DNA of 64,000 nt from Streptomyces sp. SAI-127 (GCF_029894425.1 NZ_JARXYJ010000001.1:1488001-1552000); one strand, 5' to 3'. Numbered from the stretch's first letter, positions 1-8,484 are shown. Made by a program: numbers and translations. The notes: generated by a model from the letters alone, not told the origin.

Positions 1-1202
1 AGGCCGTACGGCCCCGCGGCGGCCAGGGCGGCGGCCTCGTCGACCGTGCTGAAGGACCGTACGGGTGCGACGGGGCCGAACACCTCCTCCGCGTAGGCGG
101 GCGTGCTGTCGTCGAGGCCCGCGAGGACCGTCGGGCGGTAGAAGAGCTTCTCGTGCGTGCCGCCGGCGGCCAGCTTGGCGCCCTGGGCGGTGCTGGCCTC
201 GACCAGGCCGCGCACCTTGGCGAGCTGGTTGTCGTCGATGATCGGGCCCAGGTGGACCTGCTCCCGGTTGGGGTCGCCGACGGCGAGGGAGTCGGCCTTG
301 GCGGCCAGACGCTCGACGTACTCCTCGTACAGCGAGTCGTGGACGAGGTGGCGGCCGGTCGTCATGCAGATCTGGCCCTGGTGGAAGAAGGATCCCCAGG
401 CCGCCGTGGAGATGACGGCCTCGATGTCGGCGTCCTCCAGGACGATCAGCGCGGAGTTGCCGCCGAGTTCCAGGTGGGCGCGCTTGAGGTGTCGTCCCGC
501 CGCCTCGCCCACCGCGCGGCCCGCCGCGGTCGATCCGGTGAAGGAGATGACGGGGACACGCGGGTCGGCGACCAGGGCCTGGCCGACGTCGGGGCCGCCG
601 GGCAGGACATGGAACAGCCCCTCGGGCAGCCCGGCCTCGGCGAAGACGGCGGCGAGCGAGAGGCCGCCGCAGACCGCGGTGCGCGGGTCCGGCTTCAGGA
701 TCACCGCGTTTCCCAGCGCCAGGGCCGGGGCGACGGAGCGGATCGAGAGGATCAGCGGGGCGTTGAAGGGCGCGATCACGCCCACGACACCGACCGGGAC
801 CCGGCGCGTGTAGGACAGGCGGGGCGCCTCACTGGGCAGGACCTGGCCCGCGGGGCGGGAGGCGAGCGCGGCGGCCTCGTAGCACTCCTGGGCGGCGACG
901 TGCAGTTCGAAGTCGGCCTTGCCGGGGATGGACCCGGACTCGCGGACGAGCCACTCGCGCAGTTCGTCGGCGTGGGCGGAGAACAGGTCACCGGCCTTGC
1001 GCAGCACCCCGGCCCGCACGAAGTGCGGGAGCCGGGCCCATTCGGTCTGGGCGGCCCGGGCGGCCGCCGCGGAGCGCTCCACGTCCTCCGCGCCGGCGAG
1101 GGTGACGGTGGCGAGCGTGTCGCCGGTGGCGGGTTCGGTGACGGCGTACTCAGGTCCCGACAGGGGGTGGGGCTGCCAGCTCTTGGGGTCGAGCAATGAC
1201 AT
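1..1202 (-). CDS. Aldehyde dehydrogenase, benzaldehyde/vanillin type (3' end outside window)
   Basis: NAD(P)-dependent aldehyde dehydrogenase, probably oxidising an aromatic aldehyde such as 4-hydroxybenzaldehyde or vanillin to the acid. Reading leftward from the ATG at 1202 it begins MSLLDPKSWQPHPLSG. It contains the family core GVIAPFNAPL, the ELGGNS glutamate motif, the catalytic cysteine in HQGQICMTTGR, and EEVFGPVAPV near the window edge. About 400 residues are present; the C-terminal part of a roughly 480-residue protein lies beyond position 1. It starts 30 bp after the pobA stop on the same strand, so it is probably co-transcribed and would feed 4-hydroxybenzoate to PobA. The family is certain; the aromatic substrate is inferred from context and sequence flavour. 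Confidence 0.88.
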   Translation of the reverse strand, partial: MSLLDPKSWQPHPLSGPEYAVTEPATGDTLATVTLAGAEDVERSAAAARAAQTEWARLPHFVRAGVLRKAGDLFSAHADELREWLVRESGSIPGKADFELHVAAQECYEAAALASRPAGQVLPSEAPRLSYTRRVPVGVVGVIAPFNAPLILSIRSVAPALALGNAVILKPDPRTAVCGGLSLAAVFAEAGLPEGLFHVLPGGPDVGQALVADPRVPVISFTGSTAAGRAVGEAAGRHLKRAHLELGGNSALIVLEDADIEAVISTAAWGSFFHQGQICMTTGRHLVHDSLYEEYVERLAAKADSLAVGDPNREQVHLGPIIDDNQLAKVRGLVEASTAQGAKLAAGGTHEKLFYRPTVLAGLDDSTPAYAEEVFGPVAPVRSFSTVDEAAALAAAGPYG

Positions 1203-1232
1203 GACGGCTCTCCGTTCGATCACCGGTGGGAC

Positions 1233-2411
1233 TCACACGGGGAGCGGTAGTCCCGTGTAGTTCGCGGCCAGTTCGGCGGCCGCGTGGCGGGATGCGGTGA
1301 TGCGGCGCAGCCGTGCGAGCTGCATCCGGCTCTCGAACGCATCCCCATTTGGTTGAGCGTGCAACATCCTAGTCATGTCGTACGAGAACCGCGTGGCCTG
1401 CCACACACGAGAAAGACACAACTTTGAATAACTGTCGATCAGTTGCGTCGATCCCGTGCGGTGCAGTTCGGTCAGGGCCCGGGCGAGTACGGACACGTCG
1501 GACACGGCGAGGTTGAGGCCCTTGGCCCCGGTCGGCGGCACGATGTGCGCGGCGTCGCCGGCCAGCAGGAGACGGCCGTGCCGCATCGGTTCGTGGACGT
1601 AACTGCGCATGGGCGTCACCGCCTTGGCGGTGATGGGGCCGCGTTCCAGTGTCCAGTCGGCGTCGATCGCGAAGCGGGCGGCGAGCTCGTCCCAGATCCG
1701 CTCGTGGGACCAGTCCTCGGGATCGGTACCGTTCGGGACCTGGAGGTAGAGCCGGGAGACGGTGGGCGAGCGCATGCTGTGCAGGGCGAAGCCGCGCCCG
1801 CCGCGGGCGTAGATCAACTCCTCGCAGGACGGCGGGACGTCGGCGAGGATCCCGAGCCAGGAGTACGGGTAGTCGTGCTCGTAGGTCCGGCTCGTCGCCG
1901 CCGGGAAGGCCTCCCGGGAGATGCCGTGGAAGCCGTCGCAGCCCGCGACCCAGTCGCAGGTCAGCGTCTGTTCGCGGCCCTCGTGCAGGAACCGCACGAC
2001 AGGGGCGTCGCTCTCCGGCTTATCCACCGCCAGAGCCTCCGCCTCGAACAACAGCGGTGGCCCCTCGGCCAGTTGGAGCGCGACGAGATCCTTCACGATC
2101 TCGGTCTGGGCGTAGATCGTGACCGTGCGGCCACCGGTGAGGACGGGGAAGTCGATGTGATGCCGCTCCCCCGCGAACCGCAGCTCGATGCCCCGGTGGA
2201 CCAGTCCCTCGGCCTCCAGGCGCTCGGCGGCGCCGCACGCGCGCAGGGCGTCGACCGTGCCCTGCTCCAGCATCCCGGCACGCTGACGGTGTTCGACGTA
2301 CTCCCGCGTCCTGCTCTCCAGGACCACGCAGTCGATCCCCGCGCGGTGCAGCATCCGGGCGAGGAGCAGCCCGGCGGGGCCGCCGCCGATGATCCCGACC
2401 GTGGTGCGCAT
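1233..2411 (-). CDS. pobA: 4-hydroxybenzoate 3-monooxygenase
   Basis: FAD-dependent hydroxylase converting 4-hydroxybenzoate to protocatechuate with NAD(P)H and O2. At 392 aa it matches the usual PobA length. It has the N-terminal dinucleotide fold GGGPAG (residues 9-14), the CDGFHG motif (about 157-162) and the second FAD motif GDAAHIVPPTGAKGLN (about 285-300). The ATG at 2411 follows a GGGAGG ribosome site, and the LacI-family gene ends 17 bp upstream. Order LacI - pobA - aldehyde dehydrogenase suggests one transcript for aromatic aldehyde/4-hydroxybenzoate funnelling. No protocatechuate ring-cleavage (pca) genes are in the window. Confidence 0.93.
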   Translation of the reverse strand: MRTTVGIIGGGPAGLLLARMLHRAGIDCVVLESRTREYVEHRQRAGMLEQGTVDALRACGAAERLEAEGLVHRGIELRFAGERHHIDFPVLTGGRTVTIYAQTEIVKDLVALQLAEGPPLLFEAEALAVDKPESDAPVVRFLHEGREQTLTCDWVAGCDGFHGISREAFPAATSRTYEHDYPYSWLGILADVPPSCEELIYARGGRGFALHSMRSPTVSRLYLQVPNGTDPEDWSHERIWDELAARFAIDADWTLERGPITAKAVTPMRSYVHEPMRHGRLLLAGDAAHIVPPTGAKGLNLAVSDVSVLARALTELHRTGSTQLIDSYSKLCLSRVWQATRFSYDMTRMLHAQPNGDAFESRMQLARLRRITASRHAAAELAANYTGLPLPV

Positions 2412-2428
2412 GGGCAGGCCTCCCTGCG

Positions 2429-3475
2429 TCAGCTGGAGTCGCGGTGCACCACCGTGGCACCCAGCACCGTGTGCGTCTCGGTCGCGGCGCCCGGTTCGCG
2501 CACCGCGCGGTCGACCAGTTCGGCGAGGTCGCGGCCGGACGGCAGCTCGAGGTGGACCGTGCTCAGCCTGGGCCGCAGCAGCCGGCCGAGGAGCAGATCG
2601 TCGGCGCCGATCACCGCGGTGTCCTCCGGGATGCGGATGCCCTCGTCCTGGAGGGCCCGCATTAACAGCATCGCGTACTCGTCGTTGTACGCAAACACGG
2701 AGTCGAGGCCGAGGTCCCGCCAGCGGACGGCGAGCTTGGCCGCGGCCTGCTCCTCGTAGGCGAGGGGCAGCTCGGTCAGCGTGGCGTCGGTGCCGTGCAG
2801 GGCCCTGCGCACACCCGCCAGGCGGGGCAGCGAGAAGGCCTCCAGGCCGGCCTCCTCGGGCACCACCACGCCGATGCGGCGCCGGCCGCGGGCGTACAGG
2901 TGGGTGGCGGCACTGTGGCCGACGCCCGCGTGGTCCATGAGCAGGGCGTGGGCCCCCTCGACCGCCTCGGGACCCAGGGTGACCACGGCCCGGGCACCGG
3001 AGCGCCGGAGCAGGGCCACGCCCTGCGGGCCGAGTCCCGCGCCGGGCACCAGGACCGCCACCGGGCGCAGCTCGGCCCAGGCGCGGGCGGCCTCGTCACC
3101 CTGCAGGCCGACGCTGCCGTACTGCACGACGGTGTAGTCCAACCGGCCCAGGGCCCACTGGAGTTCACTGATGAACTGGCTGTAGAGCGGGCCGACCGGG
3201 ATGGACGGGGCGGGCATCAGGACCATCCGGCTGTGGCCGGCGCGCAGGCTGCGGGCGGCCGCGTGCGGCACGTACCCCAGTTCCTTCGCGGCCTCGTGGA
3301 CGCGGCGGCGCGTGGGCTCGCTGATCCGGACGGCGCTGGTGTTGTTGAGGACGTAGGAGACGGTCGCTCGGGAGACGCCGGCCAGGCGGGCCACATCGGC
3401 GCTCGTGGGAACCGAGCGCGTCGCCGGGGAAACGGGCGCGGGCGTTTTCGGTATCTGCACCATGACGGTCGTCAT
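2429..3475 (-). CDS. LacI-family transcriptional regulator, likely controls pobA
   Basis: DNA-binding sugar-sensor-type repressor of 348 aa. The N-terminal LacI helix-turn-helix is at about residues 23-45 (SADVARLAGVSRATVS, hinge region RSLRAG), followed by a periplasmic-binding-type ligand domain ending with ADDLLLGRLLRPRLSTV. The ATG at 3475 was chosen; an in-frame ATG at 3463 is an alternative, and neither has a strong ribosome site. It lies 17 bp upstream of pobA on the same strand, which is unusual because characterised PobR proteins are IclR- or AraC/XylS-type. Control of pobA is inferred from position only. Confidence 0.9.
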   Translation of the reverse strand: MTTVMVQIPKTPAPVSPATRSVPTSADVARLAGVSRATVSYVLNNTSAVRISEPTRRRVHEAAKELGYVPHAAARSLRAGHSRMVLMPAPSIPVGPLYSQFISELQWALGRLDYTVVQYGSVGLQGDEAARAWAELRPVAVLVPGAGLGPQGVALLRRSGARAVVTLGPEAVEGAHALLMDHAGVGHSAATHLYARGRRRIGVVVPEEAGLEAFSLPRLAGVRRALHGTDATLTELPLAYEEQAAAKLAVRWRDLGLDSVFAYNDEYAMLLMRALQDEGIRIPEDTAVIGADDLLLGRLLRPRLSTVHLELPSGRDLAELVDRAVREPGAATETHTVLGATVVHRDSS

Positions 3476-3522
3476 CTTTGCAGAAGCTGTGACGGTGTAC
3501 CGGACCGGGTCGCGGCCCGAAC

Positions 3523-4194
3523 TCACCGTGGCGGATCGGTGCAGGTGAGCCGGTCGACGAGGTCGTCCCAGCCCTTCTCCAGTCGCTCCAGCGGCATTTG
3601 GCACCTCCGAGTGAGGTGATGAATGGTGGCGGGATCGAGGTAGCCCATCAGGGCCTGGGCGAGCAGTTCGCAGTCCGCTTCCGGGCGTGCCTGGCGCAGC
3701 AGCAGGGTCACATGGCTGTGGTGCACCCGGCGGGGCGCGGGGGTGAAGCGGCGCTCCGGGCTCGGCTCGGCGGCCAGCATCAGGTCCATCTCGTCGCCGG
3801 ACCGGCGCAGGAGGGCGTGGCCGAAGGCGCGCAGCCGGTCGGCGGGTGGTGCGCCGGGGCCGAGCGGGGCGGGGCCGCTGAGGAAGGCCGCCTGGAAGTT
3901 GCGCTCGGAGTGGTCGAGCAGGGCCGTCAGCAGGCCGGTGCGGTCGCCGAACCGGCGGAAGACGGTGCCCTTGCCGACCGACGCGGCCGCGGCCACCGCC
4001 TCCATCGTGACCCCCGCGGCCCCGTGCTCCGCGACCAGGCGGGTGGCCGCCTCCAGGAGCCGGGCCCGGTTGCGCGCGGCGTCGGCGCGCAGGCACGGCT
4101 CGTCCTCGGGGAGACCGAGCTGGAGCAGCTCGGGTTCCCCACTGTGATCCGGGGGAGTCGGCAGCGGCGGCAGGGGTGGCAGGACGGCGGACAT
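3523..4194 (-). CDS. TetR-family repressor, divergent from FMN reductase
   Basis: TetR/AcrR-type repressor of 223 aa. The HTH is at about residues 46-90 (LLEAATRLVAEHGAAGVTMEAVAA, then SVGKGTVFRRFGDR), preceded by a proline-rich tail, with a helical ligand domain after it. It is transcribed away from the FMN reductase at 4314, and the 119-bp gap between them holds two copies of one 14-bp palindrome, so it very probably represses both itself and the reductase. The inducer is unknown; an electrophile or quinone is plausible given the target. Confidence 0.9.
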   Translation of the reverse strand: MSAVLPPLPPLPTPPDHSGEPELLQLGLPEDEPCLRADAARNRARLLEAATRLVAEHGAAGVTMEAVAAAASVGKGTVFRRFGDRTGLLTALLDHSERNFQAAFLSGPAPLGPGAPPADRLRAFGHALLRRSGDEMDLMLAAEPSPERRFTPAPRRVHHSHVTLLLRQARPEADCELLAQALMGYLDPATIHHLTRRCQMPLERLEKGWDDLVDRLTCTDPPR

Positions 4195-4224
4195 GAAATA
4201 AGCGTAAAGCAGCGGGAAGAAAAC

Positions 4225-4274
4225 TGGACCGAGGTCCGGTTAAGGGGGTACAACTTTAAGCGGACCTCGGTCCG
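4225..4274. promoter_or_regulatory. Paired TetR operator
   Basis: Two near-identical palindromes lie in the divergent TetR/FMN reductase gap: TGGACCGAGGTCCG at 4225-4238 and CGGACCTCGGTCCG at 4261-4274 (perfect except the central 2 bp, and the reverse complement of the first site's core). Their centres are 36 bp apart. Arrangement and symmetry are those expected for a TetR dimer covering two promoters. Confidence 0.75.
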
Positions 4275-4313
4275 CATCATTACGGCAATGTTTCACCCTC
4301 CCTTGGAGTTCGC

Positions 4314-4877
4314 ATGTCTGTTCGCATTCTCGCGCTCGTCGGAAGCCTTCGCGCCGGTTCGACCAACCGCCAGCTCGCCGAGGCGGCCGTCAAGCACGCC
4401 CCCGAGGGCGCGGAGGTCGTGCTCTTCGAGGGCCTCGGCGAGATCCCCTTCTACAACGAGGACATCGACGTGGAGGGCAGCGTCCCCGCGGCCGCCGCCA
4501 AGCTGCGTGAGGCCGCGCAGGCCTCCGACGCGTTCCTGTTCTTCTCCCCCGAGTACAACGGCACCATCCCGGCCGTGCTGAAGAACGCCATCGACTGGCT
4601 GTCGCGTCCCTTCGGCGCCGGCGCCTTCGGCGGCAAGCCGGTCGCCGTGGTCGGTACCGCGTACGGTCAGTTCGGCGGCGTGTGGGCGCAGGACGAGACC
4701 CGCAAGTCCGTGGGCATCGCCGGCGGCAAGGTGCTCGAGGACGTCAAGCTGTCCATCCCGGGTTCGCTGGTGCGCTTCGCCGAGACGCACCCGGCCGACG
4801 ACGCCGAGGTCGCCGCGCAGCTGGCCGAGGTCGTCGCGCAGCTGCACAGCAACACGGGCGAGGTCGCCGCGGCCTGA
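4314..4877 (+). CDS. NADPH-dependent FMN reductase / azoreductase-like
   Basis: Flavodoxin-fold NAD(P)H:FMN or quinone reductase of 187 aa, cytosolic. Visible are the N-terminal phosphate-binding segment GSLRAGSTNRQ (residues 10-20) and the family signature SPEYNGTIPAVLKNAIDWLS, typical of the NADPH-dependent FMN reductase family. The ATG at 4314 follows GGAG. It is divergent from the TetR gene and probably repressed by it through the paired operator. Likely role is two-electron quinone or azo reduction in stress defence. A hairpin terminator follows at 4890-4923. Confidence 0.9.
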   Translation: MSVRILALVGSLRAGSTNRQLAEAAVKHAPEGAEVVLFEGLGEIPFYNEDIDVEGSVPAAAAKLREAAQASDAFLFFSPEYNGTIPAVLKNAIDWLSRPFGAGAFGGKPVAVVGTAYGQFGGVWAQDETRKSVGIAGGKVLEDVKLSIPGSLVRFAETHPADDAEVAAQLAEVVAQLHSNTGEVAAA

Positions 4878-4889
4878 CCTGCGGCGCTG

Positions 4890-4923
4890 AACGGGGGTCG
4901 GGGTCTTGTACTCCGGCCCCGTT
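4890..4923 (+). terminator. Terminator after FMN reductase
   Basis: Arms AACGGGG and CCCCGTT enclose a 20-nt loop, followed by TCGTTTG, 13 bp after the FMN reductase stop. The T-rich tail is modest, as is usual in Streptomyces. Confidence 0.5.
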
Positions 4924-4929
4924 TCGTTT

Positions 4930-5010
4930 GTCTGCGGGTCCGTGGGGGCTGGTCGCGCCCACGCGGCGGAGCCGCATGTCGACACAGCCCCGCGCCCCTG
5001 CGGGGCGCGC
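4930..5010 (+). repeat. Dispersed Streptomyces intergenic repeat, copy A
   Basis: GC-rich repeat containing GGGGGCTGGTCGCGCCCACG, then GCGGCGGAGCCGCATGTCGA and a terminal hairpin GCGCCCCTGCGGGGCGC. It matches copy C (54734-54819, opposite orientation) along nearly its whole length and copy B (about 9617-9770) in its first half. It ends 5 bp before the LysR stop, so the hairpin may also terminate transcription between the convergent genes. Confidence 0.75.
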
Positions 5011-5014
5011 CTCC

Positions 5015-5929
5015 TCACCCCACTGCCGTGGGAGCCAGTTCCCTGAGAACTCCCAGCGCCGCCGCGATCGCCGGGCGTTCGTGCGCTCCGCCGCGGGTGC
5101 AGGTGAGGAGCTTGCGATGGGGGTTGCCTTCGCAGCGCACCCTTGCGATCGGCAGGTGGGGGGTCAGGTGGGCCAGGCGGGGGATCAGGGCGACACCCAG
5201 GCGGTGGGCCACCAGGTGCGCCGTGACGTTCCAGTCCAGGGCGTGGTGGGCCACGCTCGGGGTGAAGCCGGCCGCGCCGCAGGCCGAGAGCACATGGGGG
5301 CGGCAGGGACTGTCGGGGACCGGGGCGATCCAGTCCTCGTGCGCCGCGTCCGCGAGGTCGGCGCGCTCGCGTCCGGCGAGGGGGTGACCCGCGGGGACGA
5401 CCAGGTCGAACGGGTCGTCCAGCAAGGGCTGTTGGTCGTAGCGCACGTCACTCATGGGCGGGTTGTACGGGGTCGCCTCCACGACCGCCAGGTCGATCTC
5501 CCCCTCGAAGAGCAGGTCGAAGCTCTCCGTCACGCCCGACTCCTGGATGCCTACGGTCAGCCGGGGATGCCGCTCGCGCAGCCGGACCGCCATCGGGGCC
5601 AGCAGCACGGACACGGCCACCGGGAAACCGCTCACCCTGAGCGGTCCGGCGGGCTCGCTGTGGTCGGCGCGCAGATCGAGTTCGGCCCGGTCCCAGCGGG
5701 CCTGGATGGCGTCGGCGTGCGCGAGCAGGCTCTCGGCGGCCGGGGTGAGACGGATCCCGCGGCCCTGGGGCTCGAGGAGGTCGACGCCCAGGTCGCGGGC
5801 GAGTTGGCGGATCTGCTGGGAGGCGGCCGACGGGGTGAAGTGCAGGGCGCGGGCGGCCGCGGTGACCGTGCCGTAGTGGGCGACCGCCCTCAGGACGTGG
5901 AGCCGGCGCAGGTCAATCATGAAGCCCAC
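5015..5929 (-). CDS. LysR-family transcriptional regulator
   Basis: LysR-type regulator of 304 aa. The winged HTH is at the N-terminus (LRAVAHYGTVTAAARALHF, then SAASQQIRQLARDLG, residues about 13-48), followed by a type-2 periplasmic-binding effector domain (from about residue 95). It is transcribed away from the small zinc-ribbon gene at 6038; the shared gap carries a 7-bp-arm inverted repeat. It may control that gene or itself; no enzyme-coding partner lies beside it, so the effector cannot be guessed. Confidence 0.9.
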   Translation of the reverse strand: MGFMIDLRRLHVLRAVAHYGTVTAAARALHFTPSAASQQIRQLARDLGVDLLEPQGRGIRLTPAAESLLAHADAIQARWDRAELDLRADHSEPAGPLRVSGFPVAVSVLLAPMAVRLRERHPRLTVGIQESGVTESFDLLFEGEIDLAVVEATPYNPPMSDVRYDQQPLLDDPFDLVVPAGHPLAGRERADLADAAHEDWIAPVPDSPCRPHVLSACGAAGFTPSVAHHALDWNVTAHLVAHRLGVALIPRLAHLTPHLPIARVRCEGNPHRKLLTCTRGGAHERPAIAAALGVLRELAPTAVG

Positions 5930-5942
5930 GCTTCAAGGTCGG

Positions 5943-5963
5943 GTCCAGGAAGTCAACCTGGAC
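5943..5963. promoter_or_regulatory. Inverted repeat upstream of LysR gene
   Basis: GTCCAGG and CCTGGAC form perfect 7-bp arms around a 7-bp spacer, 14 bp upstream of the LysR start and 75 bp upstream of the divergent small gene. Size and place suit a LysR autoregulatory site, although it lacks the classic T-N11-A form in an obvious register. Confidence 0.4.
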
Positions 5964-6037
5964 GTGAACGAAGACTCCGCTGCACTCTGGGCTGTGTCGC
6001 GACGGCCGTAAACAGCCACGAGGTACGAGGAGTCACC

Positions 6038-6244
6038 ATGACCAGCACTATCCGCGCCGTCTGCCCGCACTGCGGCTGGCCGGACGGCGCCGAGCCCTTC
6101 CAGGTGGTGTCCCGGCACGGCACGGCGACGGGCGGGACGGTGTGGACCCGCTGCGCGTGCGGTTCGCTGCAGGTCCGCGTGACCGACGGCTGCGGAACCC
6201 GCGTCGTCTCCCGCAGCCGGCCCTCCGCGGCGCGGGCGGGTTAG
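6038..6244 (+). CDS. Small zinc-ribbon-like protein (68 aa)
   Basis: Hypothetical 68-aa protein starting MTSTIRAVCPHCGWPDG. It has two cysteine pairs, CPHC near residue 9 and CAC(G) near residue 45 (TRCACGSLQV), spaced as in a small zinc ribbon or rubredoxin-like knuckle. A good GAGGAG ribosome site lies 6-7 bp before the ATG, which is the main reason to call it real. It is divergent from the LysR gene. No enzymatic residues are evident; it may be a DNA- or protein-binding accessory. Function unknown. Confidence 0.6.
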   Translation: MTSTIRAVCPHCGWPDGAEPFQVVSRHGTATGGTVWTRCACGSLQVRVTDGCGTRVVSRSRPSAARAG

Positions 6245-6382
6245 GGCCGGTCCGGCGGCCATGCCGGCATCGCGGGGTCTCGTGCGGCCGGCCTCGCTCG
6301 AGCGGGGAGGGACCTCATGCCCCGCTCACCTGCACTGATCAGACACCGTTTCCTGAAGTCGGCAGATCCGCCGGACAGGCCG

Positions 6383-7264
6383 CTAGTCCAGTTCCGCGAG
6401 CCGCTCCACGGCCGGTGCGACGAAGCGTTCGATCCACTCCGCGGGGGCGCCGATGCGCGGGGCGAGGATGACGGTGTCGATGCCGAGCTTGCCGTAGCCG
6501 GTGATGTCCCGGGTGAAGGCCTCCAGGTCACCCTCGGTGGCCGGGTCGCCCGTGTAGGCGACGGTCTTGCGGATCTCGTCGTAGTCCCGCCCCTCGGTGT
6601 CGCAGTGGCCGCGCAGCACGTCGAGCTTGTGCGTGACCTCCTCCGGCGAGGTGGCGAAGAGGTTGCACGCGTCGCCGTGGCGGGCGACCAGGCGGAGGGT
6701 CTTCTTCTCGCCGCTGCCGCCGATCATGATCTCGGGGTGCGGGCGGCTGACCGGAGCCGGCACGCACAGGGTCTCGGCGAGCCGGTAGTGGGTGCCCTCG
6801 AAGGGGCCGTTCGCCGCCGGGTCCCACATCTGCAGACAGATCCGCAGGGTCTCCTCCAGCCGTTCGAAGCGCTCCGCGAGAGGCGGGAACGGCACGCCGA
6901 GCCCTTCGTGCTCCCGGTCGTACCAGGCGGCTCCGATGCCGAGGGTGGCCCGGCCGCCGGAGAGCACGTCGAGCGTGGTCGCGATCTTGGCGAGCAGTCC
7001 GGGGTGGCGGTACGTCACTCCGGTCACGAGCGCGCCGAGCTGGACCGTCTCGGTGTGCGCCGCGAGGAAGCTCAGGGTCGTGTAGGCCTCCAGCATGGGG
7101 TCCTCGGCGCCGCCGTTGAACTCCATCTGGAAGTAGTGGTCCATCACCGACAGCCAGCTCACGCCGGCCGCCTCCGCAGCGGCACCCGCGGCGGCGAGCT
7201 CGGCACCGAGAGCGGGTGCGCCCGCGGGGTGGTTGAACCGGTTGATGTGCACGCCCACGCGCAT
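6383..7264 (-). CDS. LLM-class F420-dependent oxidoreductase
   Basis: Luciferase-like monooxygenase-fold (TIM-barrel) oxidoreductase of 293 aa, probably using coenzyme F420 as in most actinobacterial members. Typical segments are SWLSVMDHYFQ (about 36-46), LGALVTGVTYRHPGLLAKIATTLD (quoted in part; about 76-99), GRATLGIGAAWYDREHEGLGV (about 103-123) and the phosphate-binding IMIGGSGEKKTLRLVA (about 174-189). It is monocistronic as far as visible, with its stop facing the small zinc-ribbon gene. Substrate unknown. Confidence 0.88.
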   Translation of the reverse strand: MRVGVHINRFNHPAGAPALGAELAAAGAAAEAAGVSWLSVMDHYFQMEFNGGAEDPMLEAYTTLSFLAAHTETVQLGALVTGVTYRHPGLLAKIATTLDVLSGGRATLGIGAAWYDREHEGLGVPFPPLAERFERLEETLRICLQMWDPAANGPFEGTHYRLAETLCVPAPVSRPHPEIMIGGSGEKKTLRLVARHGDACNLFATSPEEVTHKLDVLRGHCDTEGRDYDEIRKTVAYTGDPATEGDLEAFTRDITGYGKLGIDTVILAPRIGAPAEWIERFVAPAVERLAELD

Positions 7265-7373
7265 GTCCGTCTCCGTTCACGGGACTTTGGCCGACCTGCC
7301 CGACGCTAGAACTTGAAGTGCTCTCGAAGTCAAGGGGGCGATGTGCGCGGACGTGCTCCGGCCGCTGCGCCTC

Positions 7374-8342
7374 TCACGCCACCCGTTCCGCCTCCGTCTC
7401 CCCCTGCTTCTTCGCAGCCCGCAGGCTCGTCAGTGTGGTGATCGTCAGGACGAGGACGATGAAACCGAGGGAGAAGGGGATGCTGATCTCGGGGACGTGG
7501 ACGCCGGACTCGTGGAGGGCGTGCAGGACGAGTTTGACGCCGATGAAGCCGAGGATGATCGAGAGGCCGTAGCTGAGGTGGACCAGCTTCTTCAGCAGGC
7601 CGCCGATGAGGAAGTACAGCTGGCGCAGGCCCATCAGGGCGAACGCGTTCGCGGTGAAGACGATGTACGGGTCCTGGGTGAGCCCGTAGATGGCGGGGAT
7701 GGAGTCCAGGGCGAACAGCACGTCGGTGGATCCGATGGCGAGCATCACGACCAGCATCGGGGTCATGACCCGCTTGCCGTTCTCCTCGATCCACAGCTTG
7801 GTGCCGTGGTAGCGGTCGGCCACGCCGAAACGCTTCTCCACCATCTTCAGCAGCTTGTTCTCCTCGTACTCCTCGTCGTGTCCGTCCTTGCGGGCGTCCT
7901 GGACGAGCTTCCAGGCGGTCCAGATCAGGAAGGCGCCGAAGAGGTAGAACACCCAGGAGAACGCGGTGATGATCGCCGCTCCGGCCGCGATGAACCCGGC
8001 GCGCAGCACGAGCGCCATCACGACGCCGACCATCAGCACCCGCTGCTGGTACTGCGAGGGCACCGCGAACTTTCCCATGATCAGGACGAACACGAAGAGG
8101 TTGTCGACGCTCAGGGACTTCTCGGTGATGTATCCGGCGAAGAACTCGCCCGTGGGTTTCCCACCGCCGAAGAGGAGCAGCCCGAGTCCGAAGAGACAGG
8201 CCAGCACGACCCAGACGACGGTCCAGATGCCGGCCTCCTTGACCGACACGTCGTGGGGTTTGCGGCCGATGAAGAAATCGGCGCCGACCAGGACGCACAG
8301 GGCGACGATGGTCAGCAGCCAGACGGTGAGAGAGACGTTCAC
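7374..8342 (-). CDS. TerC-family integral membrane protein
   Basis: TerC/Alx-type multi-spanning membrane protein of 322 aa, a family linked to tellurite resistance and to Mn2+ handling. Hydrophobic segments start at VSLTVWLLTIVALCVLVGAD; family motifs SLSVDNLFVFVLIMGKF and the second repeat GSTDVLFALDSIPAIYG both carry the conserved acidic residues in the membrane. The GTG at 8342 has AGGAG 6 bp upstream; an upstream in-frame ATG at 8591 would need an implausible 83-residue polar extension. It is divergent from the alpha/beta hydrolase; twin palindromes lie in between. Confidence 0.9.
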   Translation of the reverse strand: MNVSLTVWLLTIVALCVLVGADFFIGRKPHDVSVKEAGIWTVVWVVLACLFGLGLLLFGGGKPTGEFFAGYITEKSLSVDNLFVFVLIMGKFAVPSQYQQRVLMVGVVMALVLRAGFIAAGAAIITAFSWVFYLFGAFLIWTAWKLVQDARKDGHDEEYEENKLLKMVEKRFGVADRYHGTKLWIEENGKRVMTPMLVVMLAIGSTDVLFALDSIPAIYGLTQDPYIVFTANAFALMGLRQLYFLIGGLLKKLVHLSYGLSIILGFIGVKLVLHALHESGVHVPEISIPFSLGFIVLVLTITTLTSLRAAKKQGETEAERVA

Positions 8343-8484
8343 TGGTTCTCCTGATGCGTGGGGGGGCATCGACAGCGTTGCCACCACCGGTGATCCCTTC
8401 CACCTGCAAAAGGTGAACAACAGGTCACGCGATGGCAAGGAATCGCAGGTCACACGCTGCATGGCGGAATCCCGCCGCTCACCA

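Noticed and set aside
2429..4096. One long LacI protein fused to a TetR-like N-terminus
   Set aside because: The upstream part is an out-of-frame reading of the true TetR gene (3523-4194); the LacI start at 3475 explains the domain.
4930..5010. CRISPR-like repeat
   Set aside because: Single copies scattered over 50 kb without regular spacers; no cas genes in the window.
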